This document shows, piece by piece, positions 36,351 to 46,920 of a DNA stretch of 64,000 bases. This DNA comes from Turicibacter sanguinis. Lineage in GTDB: Bacteria; Bacillota_I; Bacilli_A; MOL361; Turicibacteraceae. Both the position numbers and the translations under genes were made by a program. Below the pieces are notes generated by a model, which ran no database searches, was not told where the DNA came from, and worked only from the letters and a program-made list of their open reading frames with translations. Numbering within the stretch: the first letter of the stretch is position 1; each line of letters starts with the position of its first letter. The stretch covers positions 618,501-682,500 of the forward strand of contig NZ_CP053187.1 of assembly GCF_013046825.1 (NCBI RefSeq), written 5' to 3'.

Positions 36351-37967
36351 TTAATCTTCTATACTTGCATTTCGATAAATAAATGGAACCCCTACTGAGT
36401 GAGTTTCAACACCTTTTAATTTTGGATTAATTAAATAGGTATTACCTTGTTGATAAAGTGGTGCTAAAGCTGCATCTTCACCAAGTAATATTGCTTCAGC
36501 TTCCTTCATCGCTTCCCAACGTGCTTCCACATCGTAAACTAAATCCCCTTTATCAATGCGTTCCATTAACGTATCGTACGCTTCACTTGAATAATTCGGA
36601 TAATTATTCGTTACCCCTGTAATAAATAAATCTAAATAAGTCGTTGGGTCTGCATAATCTGGTCCCCATCGAGTTAATCCAAGTTCATAATCTCCTGTAC
36701 GCATTAACTCAAGACGTTGTTTTTTCGGTTGAGATTTTAACTCAATCGTTAATCCAGGTAAATTTGTTTGTAACTCTGATTGAATAAACTCTGCACATTT
36801 TTTACTTGAATCAGTATCTTCAAATAATAATTCAAGTGTTAGGCTATCGATTCCAAGCTCAGCCTTTGCCACTTCCCAATATTCCCCTGCTTTAGCCGCA
36901 TCATAAGCTAAATAAGTATCAGAAGTCTCACGGAAATCTTTAGCATCTGGTCCAGTCGCTAAGCTAACTGGCACAATAAAATCTGCAACAGTCGAACCAT
37001 CATTTAACACTGTATCGGTTAATTGCTCTTTATTCACCGCTAATGCTAACGCACGACGTAAATTCACATTTTGTAATTCAGTCACTTCATGGTTTGGAGA
37101 CATATACCATAAGTAACCTTCATGAATTAAATTGAACGCTTCATTATCTTTATAAAGATCCACAATTTCACCTGTTAAACGAACAATATCTAAGTTTCCA
37201 GATTCAAATTCAAGCGCTGCAGTTTGAGCATCTTTCATGATTTTATACTCAATACCATCTAGTTGAACGTCATCTTTTGCATAGTAAGAATCATTTTTCT
37301 CAACTTTAAAACTATTACCTTGAATCCACTCTGTCATTTTAAATGGTCCGTTTGCAAGTAAACTTTCTGGACTTTGCGCATAATTACTTCCTTGCTCAGT
37401 GACGAACGCCTCATTTAATGGTAAGAATGATGGAAACGCCATAAGCTGTAAGAAAAATGGTACAGGTAATTCAAGCGATACTTCTAATGTATAATCATCT
37501 ACCGCTTTAACCCCAAGATCTTCTAATGGTTTTTCACCTGCATTAATCGCTGCCGCATTTTTAACTGCTGCCACATCCATGATGAACGCATATTCAGAAG
37601 CTGTGGCAGGATCAACAAGTCGGCGCCAAGCATAAACAAAGTCATTCGCTGTAACAGGTGTTCCATTATCCCACGCAGCATCTTCACGTAGATGGAACGT
37701 ATAAGTTAAACCGTCTTCTGACAGATCATAACCTGTCGCAATCGCTGGGACGGCACTTCCCGCTGCATCTAATGTGTATAACCCTTCGATGGTTGCGGCA
37801 ATCACCTCAAATGATAACCCATCGGTTGCAATATGTTGATCCATTGATGCTAACTCAACATCTTTTGCAACACGTAACACATTGCTACTTGATTCTTCTC
37901 CCCCTGAACAAGCAACAAGTGTTACTGCACAACAAAATATAAAAGTTAAGACTCGCAACTTTTTCAT
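36351..37967 (-). CDS. oppA: Oligopeptide-binding lipoprotein OppA
   Basis: A 538-residue extracytoplasmic solute-binding protein of family 5. The signal peptide ends in a lipobox LVAC (Cys about 20), followed by a GGEESSS linker. The family motif ANDFVYAWRRLVDP is near residue 105. It captures peptides for OppBCDF. It is the promoter-proximal gene of the operon, with GGGGAGG before its ATG and a leader that carries a stem-loop and repeated CGAAGGGGA motifs. Confidence 0.93.
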   Translation of the reverse strand: MKKLRVLTFIFCCAVTLVACSGGEESSSNVLRVAKDVELASMDQHIATDGLSFEVIAATIEGLYTLDAAGSAVPAIATGYDLSEDGLTYTFHLREDAAWDNGTPVTANDFVYAWRRLVDPATASEYAFIMDVAAVKNAAAINAGEKPLEDLGVKAVDDYTLEVSLELPVPFFLQLMAFPSFLPLNEAFVTEQGSNYAQSPESLLANGPFKMTEWIQGNSFKVEKNDSYYAKDDVQLDGIEYKIMKDAQTAALEFESGNLDIVRLTGEIVDLYKDNEAFNLIHEGYLWYMSPNHEVTELQNVNLRRALALAVNKEQLTDTVLNDGSTVADFIVPVSLATGPDAKDFRETSDTYLAYDAAKAGEYWEVAKAELGIDSLTLELLFEDTDSSKKCAEFIQSELQTNLPGLTIELKSQPKKQRLELMRTGDYELGLTRWGPDYADPTTYLDLFITGVTNNYPNYSSEAYDTLMERIDKGDLVYDVEARWEAMKEAEAILLGEDAALAPLYQQGNTYLINPKLKGVETHSVGVPFIYRNASIED

Positions 37968-38000
37968 AAGTTTCCTCCCCTTTCATACTAGTGTAATAAC

Positions 38001-38016
38001 GGCTACAAATGTAGCC
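38001..38016 (-). promoter_or_regulatory. Stem-loop in the oppA leader
   Basis: GGCTAC and GTAGCC pair around AAAT, about 35 bases before the oppA ATG. It is a small 5' hairpin with no known riboswitch features. Confidence 0.4.
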
Positions 38017-38020
38017 TCAC

Positions 38021-38083
38021 TCCCCTTCGTTAGCCCATAAAAATACAAAATTCAAGGAATTATAGCATTTTCCCCTTCGCTAA
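38021..38083 (-). promoter_or_regulatory. oppA: oppA promoter region with paired direct repeats
   Basis: The minus strand shows an extended -10, TGCTATAAT (38059-38067), with a weak -35. On each side, 50 bases apart, is the direct repeat TARCGAAGGGGA (38021-38032 and 38071-38082). Two repeats flanking a promoter at about five helical turns could be binding sites for a regulator; the regulator is unknown. Confidence 0.55.
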
Positions 38084-38280
38084 TCGAAGTATAATTCACT
38101 ATATTCACAAGATTTACACATCATTCCTAGAAAACGCTATTAATTTTTCTTTTCCTACATAAAAACCGTAAGAATAAATCTTACGACTTTTTAATATTTA
38201 TTTAAGATTTTCTTCCATCCACAATGTGTTATTCCCCTATTAATCATCTATAGAGAAGCCATCGCTTAGACATTAAACTA

Positions 38281-38304
38281 AAAAAGTTGCCTTTCGGCAA
38301 CTTT
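38281..38304. terminator. Hairpin, second copy of the metG terminator stem
   Basis: AAAAAGTTGCC (38281-38291), loop TTTC, then GGCAACTTT (38296-38304). The core stem and loop are identical to those of the metG terminator at 38736-38788. The two copies bracket the repeat-bearing stretch. Confidence 0.7.
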
Positions 38305-38338
38305 ACATAATAAATACTCAGTCCATTACCTCTTATCA

Positions 38339-38396
38339 CCCCAGCAGTTGCGGATAACTAAGAGTTCGTCCTTTGGACTCTCTACTTAGTCTGGGG
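38339..38396. repeat. Structured intergenic repeat, copy 1 (58 bases)
   Basis: The unit starts CCCCAGCAGTTG and ends CTTAGTCTGGGG. It folds on itself: CCCCAG with CTGGGG outside, ACTAAG with CTTAGT inside, and a GTCC TTT GGAC top helix. A near-identical unit lies 133 bases further on, and a half unit follows directly at 38402-38418. No reading frame is present. It is not a repeat family I recognise. Confidence 0.7.
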
Positions 38397-38471
38397 ACCC
38401 TCCCCAGCAGTTGAGGATTGTTCCCATTCTAAAGTTTATTTAATGTTTTATCAGATATCAACTCATTATCA

Positions 38472-38529
38472 CCCCGGTGGTTGAGGATAACTAAGAGTTC
38501 GTCTTTTGGACTCTCTACTTAGTCTGGGG
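38472..38529. repeat. Structured intergenic repeat, copy 2 (58 bases)
   Basis: Same length and layout as copy 1. The inner 40 bases from GATAACTAAGAG onward differ from copy 1 at a single position; the outer arm starts CCCCGGTGG instead of CCCCAGCAG. Both copies are followed by ACCCTCCC and a partial second arm. Confidence 0.7.
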
Positions 38530-38684
38530 ACCCTCCCTACCAGTGGAGGATAGCTACGATCTCACTTTGCCTTTATTTAATCTAAATTCATTCTATAACT
38601 TTTTATTGCCCATTAATTGTTATTAAAAAATAGTTCGCTAACCATACTTTATTTAATATCTCTTCAGCCTACAACCACAAATCA

Positions 38685-38726
38685 CCCCAGCAGTTGAGGA
38701 TTGTTCACTTCGTTCACTGCCGGGGG
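38685..38726. repeat. Variant of the same repeat with a different centre
   Basis: It starts CCCCAGCAGTTGAGGATT like copy 1 but the central hairpin is replaced by GTTCACTTCGTTCACTG before closing with CCGGGGG. This is either a degenerate or a recombined unit. Confidence 0.5.
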
Positions 38727-38735
38727 CCCCACTTT

Positions 38736-40742
<2,007 letters not shown>

Positions 40743-40801
40743 TCAAAATCCACCTCTTTATCAAATTTAACTACACTCATTTATGTAATTTCAATGTTTT
40801 T

Positions 40802-40810
40802 ATTATAGCA
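40802..40810 (-). promoter_or_regulatory. metG: metG promoter, extended -10
   Basis: The minus strand reads TGCTATAAT 60 bases upstream of the GTG start. The -35 is poor, which is normal for extended -10 promoters. The same TGCTATAAT precedes oppA. Confidence 0.65.
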
Positions 40811-41065
40811 TAACTAAGTCAAATTTAGACACTAAAAAAAGAATCCTCAAAAATACACGTGAAAATTCTAAAAAATTAGGTATTCAAAAAATCCACCGTT
40901 TTACAAACTATAACAATTAAGCTCGAAAACCCACGACTTACTTGGAATTTATCCACATTTTTAAGTCTAAATTCAAATATACATTAAACTATACACACGA
41001 ACTGTACATTCACCCATCCTTCGACATCGTCATATGATATCATCATTTTACCAAGGGGGGATCTT
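40811..41065. other. Intergenic region between metG and the 41066 gene
   Basis: AT-rich divergent region. It should hold the plus-strand promoter for 41066, but I cannot place it. GGGGGGAT just before the ATG at 41066 is its ribosome binding site. No RNA element is recognised. Confidence 0.4.
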
Positions 41066-41482
41066 ATGAAAGGACAGCTAACAAAACGGGATATTACTTT
41101 AATCGAACACTGCAGAAAACATCTGCCAATCACAAGCGATATGGCGGCCATCCTTTTTTATCCGAACCGCTATATCGCACAACGACGTCTTAATACGATT
41201 CATCAATTAAGACAACTAAAACGAACCGAACGGATTGTAGTCAATCAACCTTATATTTATTACCTTGATAAACGAGATATCAGGCATCTACCTTTCACCA
41301 AATTACTTTACGACCTTCGTCAAAATGAATACGATATCTCAGAGTATGACTTTGATGGACGTACACTGACTGCTATTATCCACAAAGATGAACTATCTTA
41401 CAAAATTAATAGCACCATTCAAAACATTGAACAAGTTTATAAACGGCTATCCCTAATAGCAAAAAAAAATCCCTCACAATAA
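41066..41482 (+). CDS. Stand-alone winged-helix protein, replication-relaxation-like
   Basis: A 138-residue protein. Residues 1-65 have the pattern LTKRDITLIEHCRKHLPIT...ILFYP...AQRRLNTIHQL, a winged-helix start like that of the replication-relaxation/MobC-type family found on plasmids and conjugative elements. The rest is a small beta-alpha part with no catalytic motif. No relaxase, mob or replication gene is near, so it is either a remnant of a mobile element or a chromosomal DNA-binding regulator. The match is by eye and moderate. Confidence 0.55.
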   Translation: MKGQLTKRDITLIEHCRKHLPITSDMAAILFYPNRYIAQRRLNTIHQLRQLKRTERIVVNQPYIYYLDKRDIRHLPFTKLLYDLRQNEYDISEYDFDGRTLTAIIHKDELSYKINSTIQNIEQVYKRLSLIAKKNPSQ

Positions 41483-41500
41483 AATCTGTGAGGGATTTTT
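41465..41500. terminator. Bidirectional terminator overlapping two gene ends
   Basis: AAAAATCCCTCACA (41465-41478) pairs perfectly with TGTGAGGGATTTTT (41487-41500). The plus-strand gene ends inside it, with its stop in the loop at 41480-41482, and the minus-strand Nudix gene ends at its other edge. Confidence 0.9.
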
Positions 41501-41945
41501 AATATCCAACTTCATCTAAATAAATATCCACATCCTCACCTTTACAAAAAGCAATAATCACTTCCTGTAAACGTCTTGGACAAAACTGATACTGATCAAA
41601 CTTTCGAATCGGAATCCATTCTACATCAACCTGGTTACAATCTGGGTAACTTCCATTTTGAATTTCAGTCTCATCCTCTGGATAGCAAACAAAAATATGT
41701 TCAATCGTATGTTCGCATGCCTCATAATTAGATAAATAGTCGCGTACAAACAACAAATCATGAACCTTAACATTAGCATTCACCTTTTCAAAACAATGCC
41801 TTTTTATAGAATCAAACATGTCTTCCACATGACCTATCTTTCCACCCGGTAACATATAATAACAAACTTGCTCATCCAAAACCTTTAAACAAAGCAACTT
41901 TCCTTCCTTCACTATCACAGCACGAACAGAACAATTTACCACCAA
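41499..41945 (-). CDS. Nudix-fold protein with degenerate Nudix box
   Basis: A 148-residue protein of Nudix fold: beta strands AVIVKEGKLLCLKV, then GGKIGHVEDMFDSIKRHCFEK. The canonical box is Gx5Ex7REUxEExGU; here the first Gly and Glu are kept but REUxEE reads RHCFEK, so two metal-binding positions are changed. The C-terminal part (VEWIPIRKFDQYQFCPRRL) is normal for MutT/ADP-ribose type members. Catalysis may be weak or lost; a binding or regulatory role is possible. It lies alone, convergent with the winged-helix gene. Confidence 0.75.
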   Translation of the reverse strand: MVVNCSVRAVIVKEGKLLCLKVLDEQVCYYMLPGGKIGHVEDMFDSIKRHCFEKVNANVKVHDLLFVRDYLSNYEACEHTIEHIFVCYPEDETEIQNGSYPDCNQVDVEWIPIRKFDQYQFCPRRLQEVIIAFCKGEDVDIYLDEVGY

Positions 41946-42225
41946 AAAACCGCCCCCTCATACAAAAAAATAGCCCTTACATCATTATATTTCGCCAAAA
42001 TAAAAAGTGACCTAAATATAGTGAAAAAAATAAAAAAAGCATACCTCAGTATGCATTTGCTATTATCTAAATTAAAACCATTTTGCCGATGCTGGCAAAA
42101 TGGTTTTGTCCCACTACATATAAATCACTACTTATTTCTAAAAACACTACAAGAGTTCATGACTTTCTGCATATGTTATCCCTACATCAGACTGAAACCT
42201 CGTATTACCCCATTAGTGGAGGAAA
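41946..42225. other. Non-coding stretch with strong hairpins
   Basis: It holds GCATAC-CTCA-GTATGC near 42039 and a perfect 14-bp hairpin at 42074-42107 (AAAACCATTTTGCC with GGCAAAATGGTTTT). Neither follows a gene end closely. A reading frame crosses it but has no ribosome binding site. Near 42208 a CCCC..AGTGGAGGA phrase resembles the repeats at 38339-38529. Confidence 0.5.
42074..42107. repeat. Perfect 14-bp inverted repeat
   Basis: Arms 42074-42087 and 42094-42107, loop GATGCT. It has A and T flanks like a bidirectional terminator but no gene ends next to it; it could be a leftover of a small mobile element. Confidence 0.5.
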
Positions 42226-42259
42226 CCTAAAAAGCTAATCTCCGATTACGCTTTTTAGG
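42226..42259 (-). terminator. Terminator overlapping the end of alr
   Basis: CCTAAAAAGCTAATC (42226-42240) pairs with GATTA plus GCTTTTTAGG (42244-42259, one bulged C). The alr stop (42255-42257) lies inside the stem. Confidence 0.7.
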
Positions 42260-43397
42260 ATGGGTCCCCATGATCAAATCTCATTTTTCGGATGGTTGTA
42301 ATTTTTCCGTTTTGTTTGTAAACACGGGGAACACGGTCGCTTAACATACATAAAATTTCATAACTAATGGTTCCAATTTCATCTGCTACACGTTCAACTG
42401 GCATTCCATCTCCGATTAAGGTTACCATTGTTCCCATCTCAACTTCGTGTGGAAGGCGAATCATGAGCTGATCCATGCAAACACGTCCGATGATTTCACA
42501 TTCCTTCCCTTCAACAATAACATTTCGGCCTTGATGAGCACGAATCCAGCCATCGGCATAGCCGATTGGAACAACTCCAATCCACTCGTCATTCTCCGCT
42601 GTATAAGTTGCCCCATATCCAACTTTGTCTCCCTTGTTGATACGTTTAACCTGAGTAATTTTAGAATATAGCCTTAGGGCTGGTTTTAAATCAAATTCAA
42701 GTGGAATAAACGTCGCATCTGGATTAATACCATAAAGACCAAGTCCTAAACGAATGGCGTGATCAAATTCAAATTCTCGTTGTAATAACGTCGCTGTATT
42801 TTCAATATGAACATATTTAATAGAACTTAAATCTAAATCTTCGATTAAAGATTCAAAGGTTTTAATCTGATATTCTAAATAATCCGCATCACAATCCGCT
42901 GTCGCCATATGAGTAAAGACTCCCTCAATCTCAACATTTGGTGCTGCTTTTAATAATTCAAATGTTTCTTTTACTTTTTCTTTTGTTGTTAATCCTAATC
43001 GATGCATTCCACTATCGATTTTCAAATGGACTTTTACAGGCGTTTCTAATGGTAACTCAACTAACTTTGAAATCCAACACTCATCGTGAGCTGTTAGGGC
43101 AATATTATACTGCGCTGCAATACTAACATCTTTTAAGCGAGTCATTCCTAAAACTAAAATAGGCGCTTCAATCCCAGCTTTTCGAAGACCTAATGCTTCA
43201 TCAAGTCCACTAACCGCTAAATTCGTAACCCCCGCTAAAAGTGCAACCCTAGAAACCTCAACATCGCCATGACCATAGCCATTTGCTTTAACAACCGCAA
43301 AAATCTTTTTATTTGGATGCAACTTTTTAATTTGTTGTACGTTATAAACAATTGCATCTAAATCAACCTCTGCCCATGTGTCACGATAAAATGACAT
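42255..43397 (-). CDS. alr: Alanine racemase
   Basis: A 380-residue PLP enzyme that interconverts L- and D-alanine for peptidoglycan. The PLP lysine is K37 in VVKANGYGHG, and the catalytic tyrosine lies in KVGYGATY near 263. Length and both domains (TIM barrel, beta domain) are complete. The start ATG 43397 has AGAGGTG upstream; the GTG three codons earlier overlaps it. It lies 36 bases after rsmI and is probably in the same transcript. Confidence 0.95.
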   Translation of the reverse strand: MSFYRDTWAEVDLDAIVYNVQQIKKLHPNKKIFAVVKANGYGHGDVEVSRVALLAGVTNLAVSGLDEALGLRKAGIEAPILVLGMTRLKDVSIAAQYNIALTAHDECWISKLVELPLETPVKVHLKIDSGMHRLGLTTKEKVKETFELLKAAPNVEIEGVFTHMATADCDADYLEYQIKTFESLIEDLDLSSIKYVHIENTATLLQREFEFDHAIRLGLGLYGINPDATFIPLEFDLKPALRLYSKITQVKRINKGDKVGYGATYTAENDEWIGVVPIGYADGWIRAHQGRNVIVEGKECEIIGRVCMDQLMIRLPHEVEMGTMVTLIGDGMPVERVADEIGTISYEILCMLSDRVPRVYKQNGKITTIRKMRFDHGDPS

Positions 43398-43432
43398 ACA
43401 TCTCACCTCTTAGCTTGTTTTCAACCTACTCA

Positions 43433-44287
43433 TTAATTAACATGATACGCACGATAAACTTCGTTTTTCGCCAAACCACGTTCCTTCGCTACACGCTTAA
43501 TACTCTCATTTGTACTGAACCCTTCAGAAACATAATGTTCAACATGATCAACAACTTCAAGTTCCTGCCACCATAACGTTTCTTCCTTCGTTTCAGTTGA
43601 TCCTTCAACAATCACAACCATCTCACCGCGTAAATCATCGACAATATTCAAACATTCTTCAACCGTTCCGCGAACAAACTCTTCATACTGCTTTGTTAAC
43701 TCACGTGCAATCACAATACGACGATTTCCTAAAACCTCTTGCATCGCTTGTAACGTCTCCTTAATACGATGAGGTGACTCATAATAAATCGTTGTAAAGG
43801 GTTGATACTTTAACTCTTCTAACTCTTTTTTCTTCTTCGACTTCACACGATTTAAAAATCCATAAAATAAAAATGGCTGTGGAACTAATCCTGATGCAAT
43901 CAATGCACTTAACGCCGCATTTGCACCTGGAACTGGAATCACCGCAAACCCAGCTTTAATCGCCTCTGCCACAATCTCATAACCCGGATCTGAAATGCAA
44001 GGTAATCCTGCATCACTTACAAGCGCAACATTTTTACCCTCACTTAATAGCTCTATGATATAGTCACCTTTTGTTCCCTTATTATGTTCATGATAACTCG
44101 TTAACGGTGTCTCAATCTCATAAACATGGCACAATTTCTTTGTATGACGCGTATCCTCAGCTGCAATCATATCCACTGATTTCAAAACCTCAATTCCACG
44201 AGGCGTCATATCCCCTAAATTACCGATTGGTGTTGCCACCAAATATAAAGAAGCAAGGTCTTGTTTAAAACTTTTTTGAATCTGCAT
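43433..44287 (-). CDS. rsmI: 16S rRNA 2'-O-ribose C1402 methyltransferase RsmI
   Basis: A 284-residue SAM-dependent enzyme of the tetrapyrrole-methylase fold. The start of the fold is LYLVATPIGNLGDMTPRGIEVL; EDTRHTKKL, SDAGLPCISDPG and VPVPGANAALSALIASG follow. It methylates C1402 in the decoding centre of the small subunit. I start it at ATG 44287 with GGAGTGAAG upstream. In Bacillus (yabC) it lies between trmN6 and metG, as it does here with other genes inserted. Confidence 0.95.
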   Translation of the reverse strand: MQIQKSFKQDLASLYLVATPIGNLGDMTPRGIEVLKSVDMIAAEDTRHTKKLCHVYEIETPLTSYHEHNKGTKGDYIIELLSEGKNVALVSDAGLPCISDPGYEIVAEAIKAGFAVIPVPGANAALSALIASGLVPQPFLFYGFLNRVKSKKKKELEELKYQPFTTIYYESPHRIKETLQAMQEVLGNRRIVIARELTKQYEEFVRGTVEECLNIVDDLRGEMVVIVEGSTETKEETLWWQELEVVDHVEHYVSEGFSTNESIKRVAKERGLAKNEVYRAYHVN

Positions 44288-44612
44288 AATCTTCACTCCA
44301 TCTATATCACACGCCATGTGCTCTACTAAATTTATTCTATGTGGAAATAGAGAATTTTTTGCTTTTTTAATTCAGTTATTATTTTTAAGAATAGGCTCCT
44401 GAACTATTGGGGATAGAAGCTCCTATCATCCCGTAAAAAAATTCTTTCAATTCATTGATATCTCTCTATAACCAATATCTCTTTTTAATTATCTAAGGAA
44501 AAAGTGCTAAACACATTAATTAGATTATCTCTATAAAAAATTCATCTCACTAAACACTTAGAGACTTATCTATTATAGCAGATTTTTCCCTTAGATATTA
44601 ACGCGTTTAACA
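44288..44612. other. Gap upstream of rsmI
   Basis: About 325 AT-rich bases. A phrase CTATTGGGGATAGAAGCTCCTATC near 44407 can form a small imperfect hairpin. No gene, RNA or clear promoter is seen. Confidence 0.4.
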
Positions 44613-45170
44613 CTAATTACCTCGATATTTATGATTTAAAATATATAACAACACCGACATCGATAACGTCATCATATTCTCAAAATCTTTTTCTACACTA
44701 ATCACCGCAGGCTCTTGATTTAACTCAAATGTCAGATTCGCTACATAATCATAAATCTCCTGCTGATTTTGAAATGGAATAATGGCCATTTTACTGAAAT
44801 CTTTTAACTGGCGTGATGCATACAAATGTAACTTTCCTTCATATTGAATATGCTGTCTAATTGAATGTGATGCGTGCAAATAATCATTCGCATGATAAAT
44901 ACACGTATAGTCACAGAAAAAGTGAATTAAAATACCTAACTTTTCTGAAAACTCTTCTATCTCATAATCTTTTTCAATCATAATATCAAGCCACTTAAAA
45001 ATAACCGTCACATTATCCCGATAATAATGACTAAACTGACGATACTTTTTCTTTAAATCAGGTTTAACATTACCAAATACAAATTTTCGTCGACATACAC
45101 ATTTTTGTAACTCTTTTGGAAGTTCCTGATATAAAAATTCTCCAACTAGTCGATGAGTATTCGCAATCAT
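44613..45170 (-). CDS. Zinc-dependent phospholipase C-like protein
   Basis: A 185-residue helical protein with histidines and aspartates in the order NTHRLVGE, FGNVKPDL, FSHYYRDN, LGILIHFFCDYTCIYHAND, which follows the metal-site pattern of the zinc-dependent PLC/S1-P1-like family seen in many Bacillota. There is no signal peptide, so it is cytoplasmic or its role is other than secreted phospholipase. The substrate is unknown. It lies 65 bases after cls in the same direction, a loose lipid-related pairing. Confidence 0.7.
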   Translation of the reverse strand: MIANTHRLVGEFLYQELPKELQKCVCRRKFVFGNVKPDLKKKYRQFSHYYRDNVTVIFKWLDIMIEKDYEIEEFSEKLGILIHFFCDYTCIYHANDYLHASHSIRQHIQYEGKLHLYASRQLKDFSKMAIIPFQNQQEIYDYVANLTFELNQEPAVISVEKDFENMMTLSMSVLLYILNHKYRGN

Positions 45171-45235
45171 ACGACCATCTCCACTCTTTTTACTAATATT
45201 ATTCTCTTAATTATAAAGAGTTATGTCGAATTTTG

Positions 45236-46762
45236 CTACATAATAGACGAAAATAATTGAGCTAATGATTCCAGAGCGCGCTTAAAAGCAGATCGTTTTA
45301 TCCACTGTGAATAAATAACCTCTGTGCTTCTAGACAAATCAATATTAAAATCATTCAGTATACTCTGAATCGATTCCGTATGATAAAGCATTACGTTTAC
45401 TTCAAAATTCAAATAAAAACTTCTGATATCCATATTCGTTGTTCCAACAGAGGCTACTTCCTCATCTACTACAATGACCTTAGAATGACAAAAAACACCA
45501 TCATAAGTAAAGATTCGAACTCCAACTTCAAGCAATGGTTCAAAATACGATTGCGTCGCATAGTATACAAACTTTCGATCTGCACGACCTGGGACAATAA
45601 TGCGAACATCAATTCCTGCCAAAGCTGCATTTTTTAGTGCCGTTATGACATCAAAATCAGGAATCAAATACGGGGTAATAATATAAACACTTTTTTCAGC
45701 TCCCATAATCATCCTAAAAAAAGCTTGTTTAATCGCAGCAAGTGTTGACTGAGGTCCTGAGTCAATAACTTGAACTCCTCCATCTTCAACCTCTGTCACC
45801 TTTTTATAATAAAGATCATTCGTTAGACGTTCACCCGTTGCAAAAAACCAATCACCCGAAAATAAAACAGCAAAATCACGAACCGCCTCTCCCTCTACCA
45901 AAATAGATGTATCCCGCCAAAATCCAAATTTCTTAGAACGATGAATATACTCATCTCCAACATTAATTCCACCTGTAATCGCAAGTCGACCATCCACTAC
46001 AACAATTTTTCGATGATTTCTATGGTTAACCTTATTCGTTAAAAATGGAACTAAAACTGGGTCAAATTCAGCCACAACAATTCCCGCTTCTCTCATCTCC
46101 CTTAAAACAGAGTGCTTCATCTTTCGAGAGGTTCCAAGAGGATCAAATAATAATTTAACGTCAACCCCTGCCTGTGCTCGTTCTTTTAACGCATTAATAA
46201 CTTCCATCCCAATATCATCACTATTAAAAATGTAATACTCAATAAAAATAAATTCCTGCGCATTTTTAATTGCATCAATTAAAACAGGGAATTTTTGATC
46301 TCCATTTGTTAAAATTCGCGTCTTCGTTCTAAATGAAACATCACTTCGACATGTCATTGTATTTAAACGAACGAGCATCTGTGACAATTTACTCATTTCC
46401 GTCTTAATATCCGACGTCTCATAATCACTCGATGGGACAACATAGTCTGGGCCTAATTCCTTCAATCTACGACGATACCGAAATGTCTCACGAAAATTAT
46501 GTCCAAGCATTAAATACAAAATAATCCCGATAACCGGAAACAAGGCGATAATAAATAACCATGGCAACTTATTTTTAGAATCCGAATAAATAAAAATAAC
46601 GAGCCACGTTAAGACTGAAGCCACCGATAGAATCATATAAACTAGTCCCCAAGTTGCTGCTACTACACTATCAAACTGTATCGAATAATAAAATCCAGCC
46701 AAATAAACAATCATTGTTAAGACAATTAATCCAATCATAACAAGCGACTTCTTCAACTTCAA
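45236..46762 (-). CDS. cls: Cardiolipin synthase
   Basis: A 508-residue membrane phospholipase-D-type enzyme that joins two phosphatidylglycerols into cardiolipin and glycerol. Two N-terminal membrane helices (about 8-28 and 36-60) and a third at about 70-88 are followed by two PLD domains, each with an HKD motif: HRNHRKIVVVD near 250 and HSKVIVVD near 425. Length is normal for Bacillus-type Cls. Confidence 0.95.
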   Translation of the reverse strand: MKLKKSLVMIGLIVLTMIVYLAGFYYSIQFDSVVAATWGLVYMILSVASVLTWLVIFIYSDSKNKLPWLFIIALFPVIGIILYLMLGHNFRETFRYRRRLKELGPDYVVPSSDYETSDIKTEMSKLSQMLVRLNTMTCRSDVSFRTKTRILTNGDQKFPVLIDAIKNAQEFIFIEYYIFNSDDIGMEVINALKERAQAGVDVKLLFDPLGTSRKMKHSVLREMREAGIVVAEFDPVLVPFLTNKVNHRNHRKIVVVDGRLAITGGINVGDEYIHRSKKFGFWRDTSILVEGEAVRDFAVLFSGDWFFATGERLTNDLYYKKVTEVEDGGVQVIDSGPQSTLAAIKQAFFRMIMGAEKSVYIITPYLIPDFDVITALKNAALAGIDVRIIVPGRADRKFVYYATQSYFEPLLEVGVRIFTYDGVFCHSKVIVVDEEVASVGTTNMDIRSFYLNFEVNVMLYHTESIQSILNDFNIDLSRSTEVIYSQWIKRSAFKRALESLAQLFSSIM

Positions 46763-46812
46763 TCACCTACATTACCCATGATAACCATAGTTTATCCATT
46801 TTTTATGTAAAA

Positions 46813-46843
46813 ATACAAAAAAGCTATCCTGTGGATAGCTTTT
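46813..46843 (-). terminator. Terminator downstream of trmN6
   Basis: AAAAGCTATCC (46819-46829) pairs perfectly with GGATAGCTTTT (46833-46843), loop TGT, T-rich on the minus side. It lies 78 bases after the trmN6 stop; between them a second stem, CTTACTC/GAGTAAG near 46883-46900, gives a structured 3' UTR. Confidence 0.75.
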
Positions 46844-46920
46844 AATGGTTTAAAATGAATTTCCAACCAAAGGAAAGCAACGATCTTACTCAACAGAGTA
46901 AGCCGTCTAACCTAAGGACT

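Noticed and set aside
38339..38726. CRISPR array
   Set aside because: Only two full units with internal palindromes; spacing of 133 bases and related spacers do not fit, and no cas genes are present.
40743..41065. T-box or SAM riboswitch before metG
   Set aside because: No T-box sequence (TGGNACCGCG) or SAM-type core is present and the leader from the extended -10 promoter is only about 50 bases.
42021..42230. 69-codon plus-strand frame
   Set aside because: No ribosome binding site, crosses three hairpins, and its residues show no family-like pattern.
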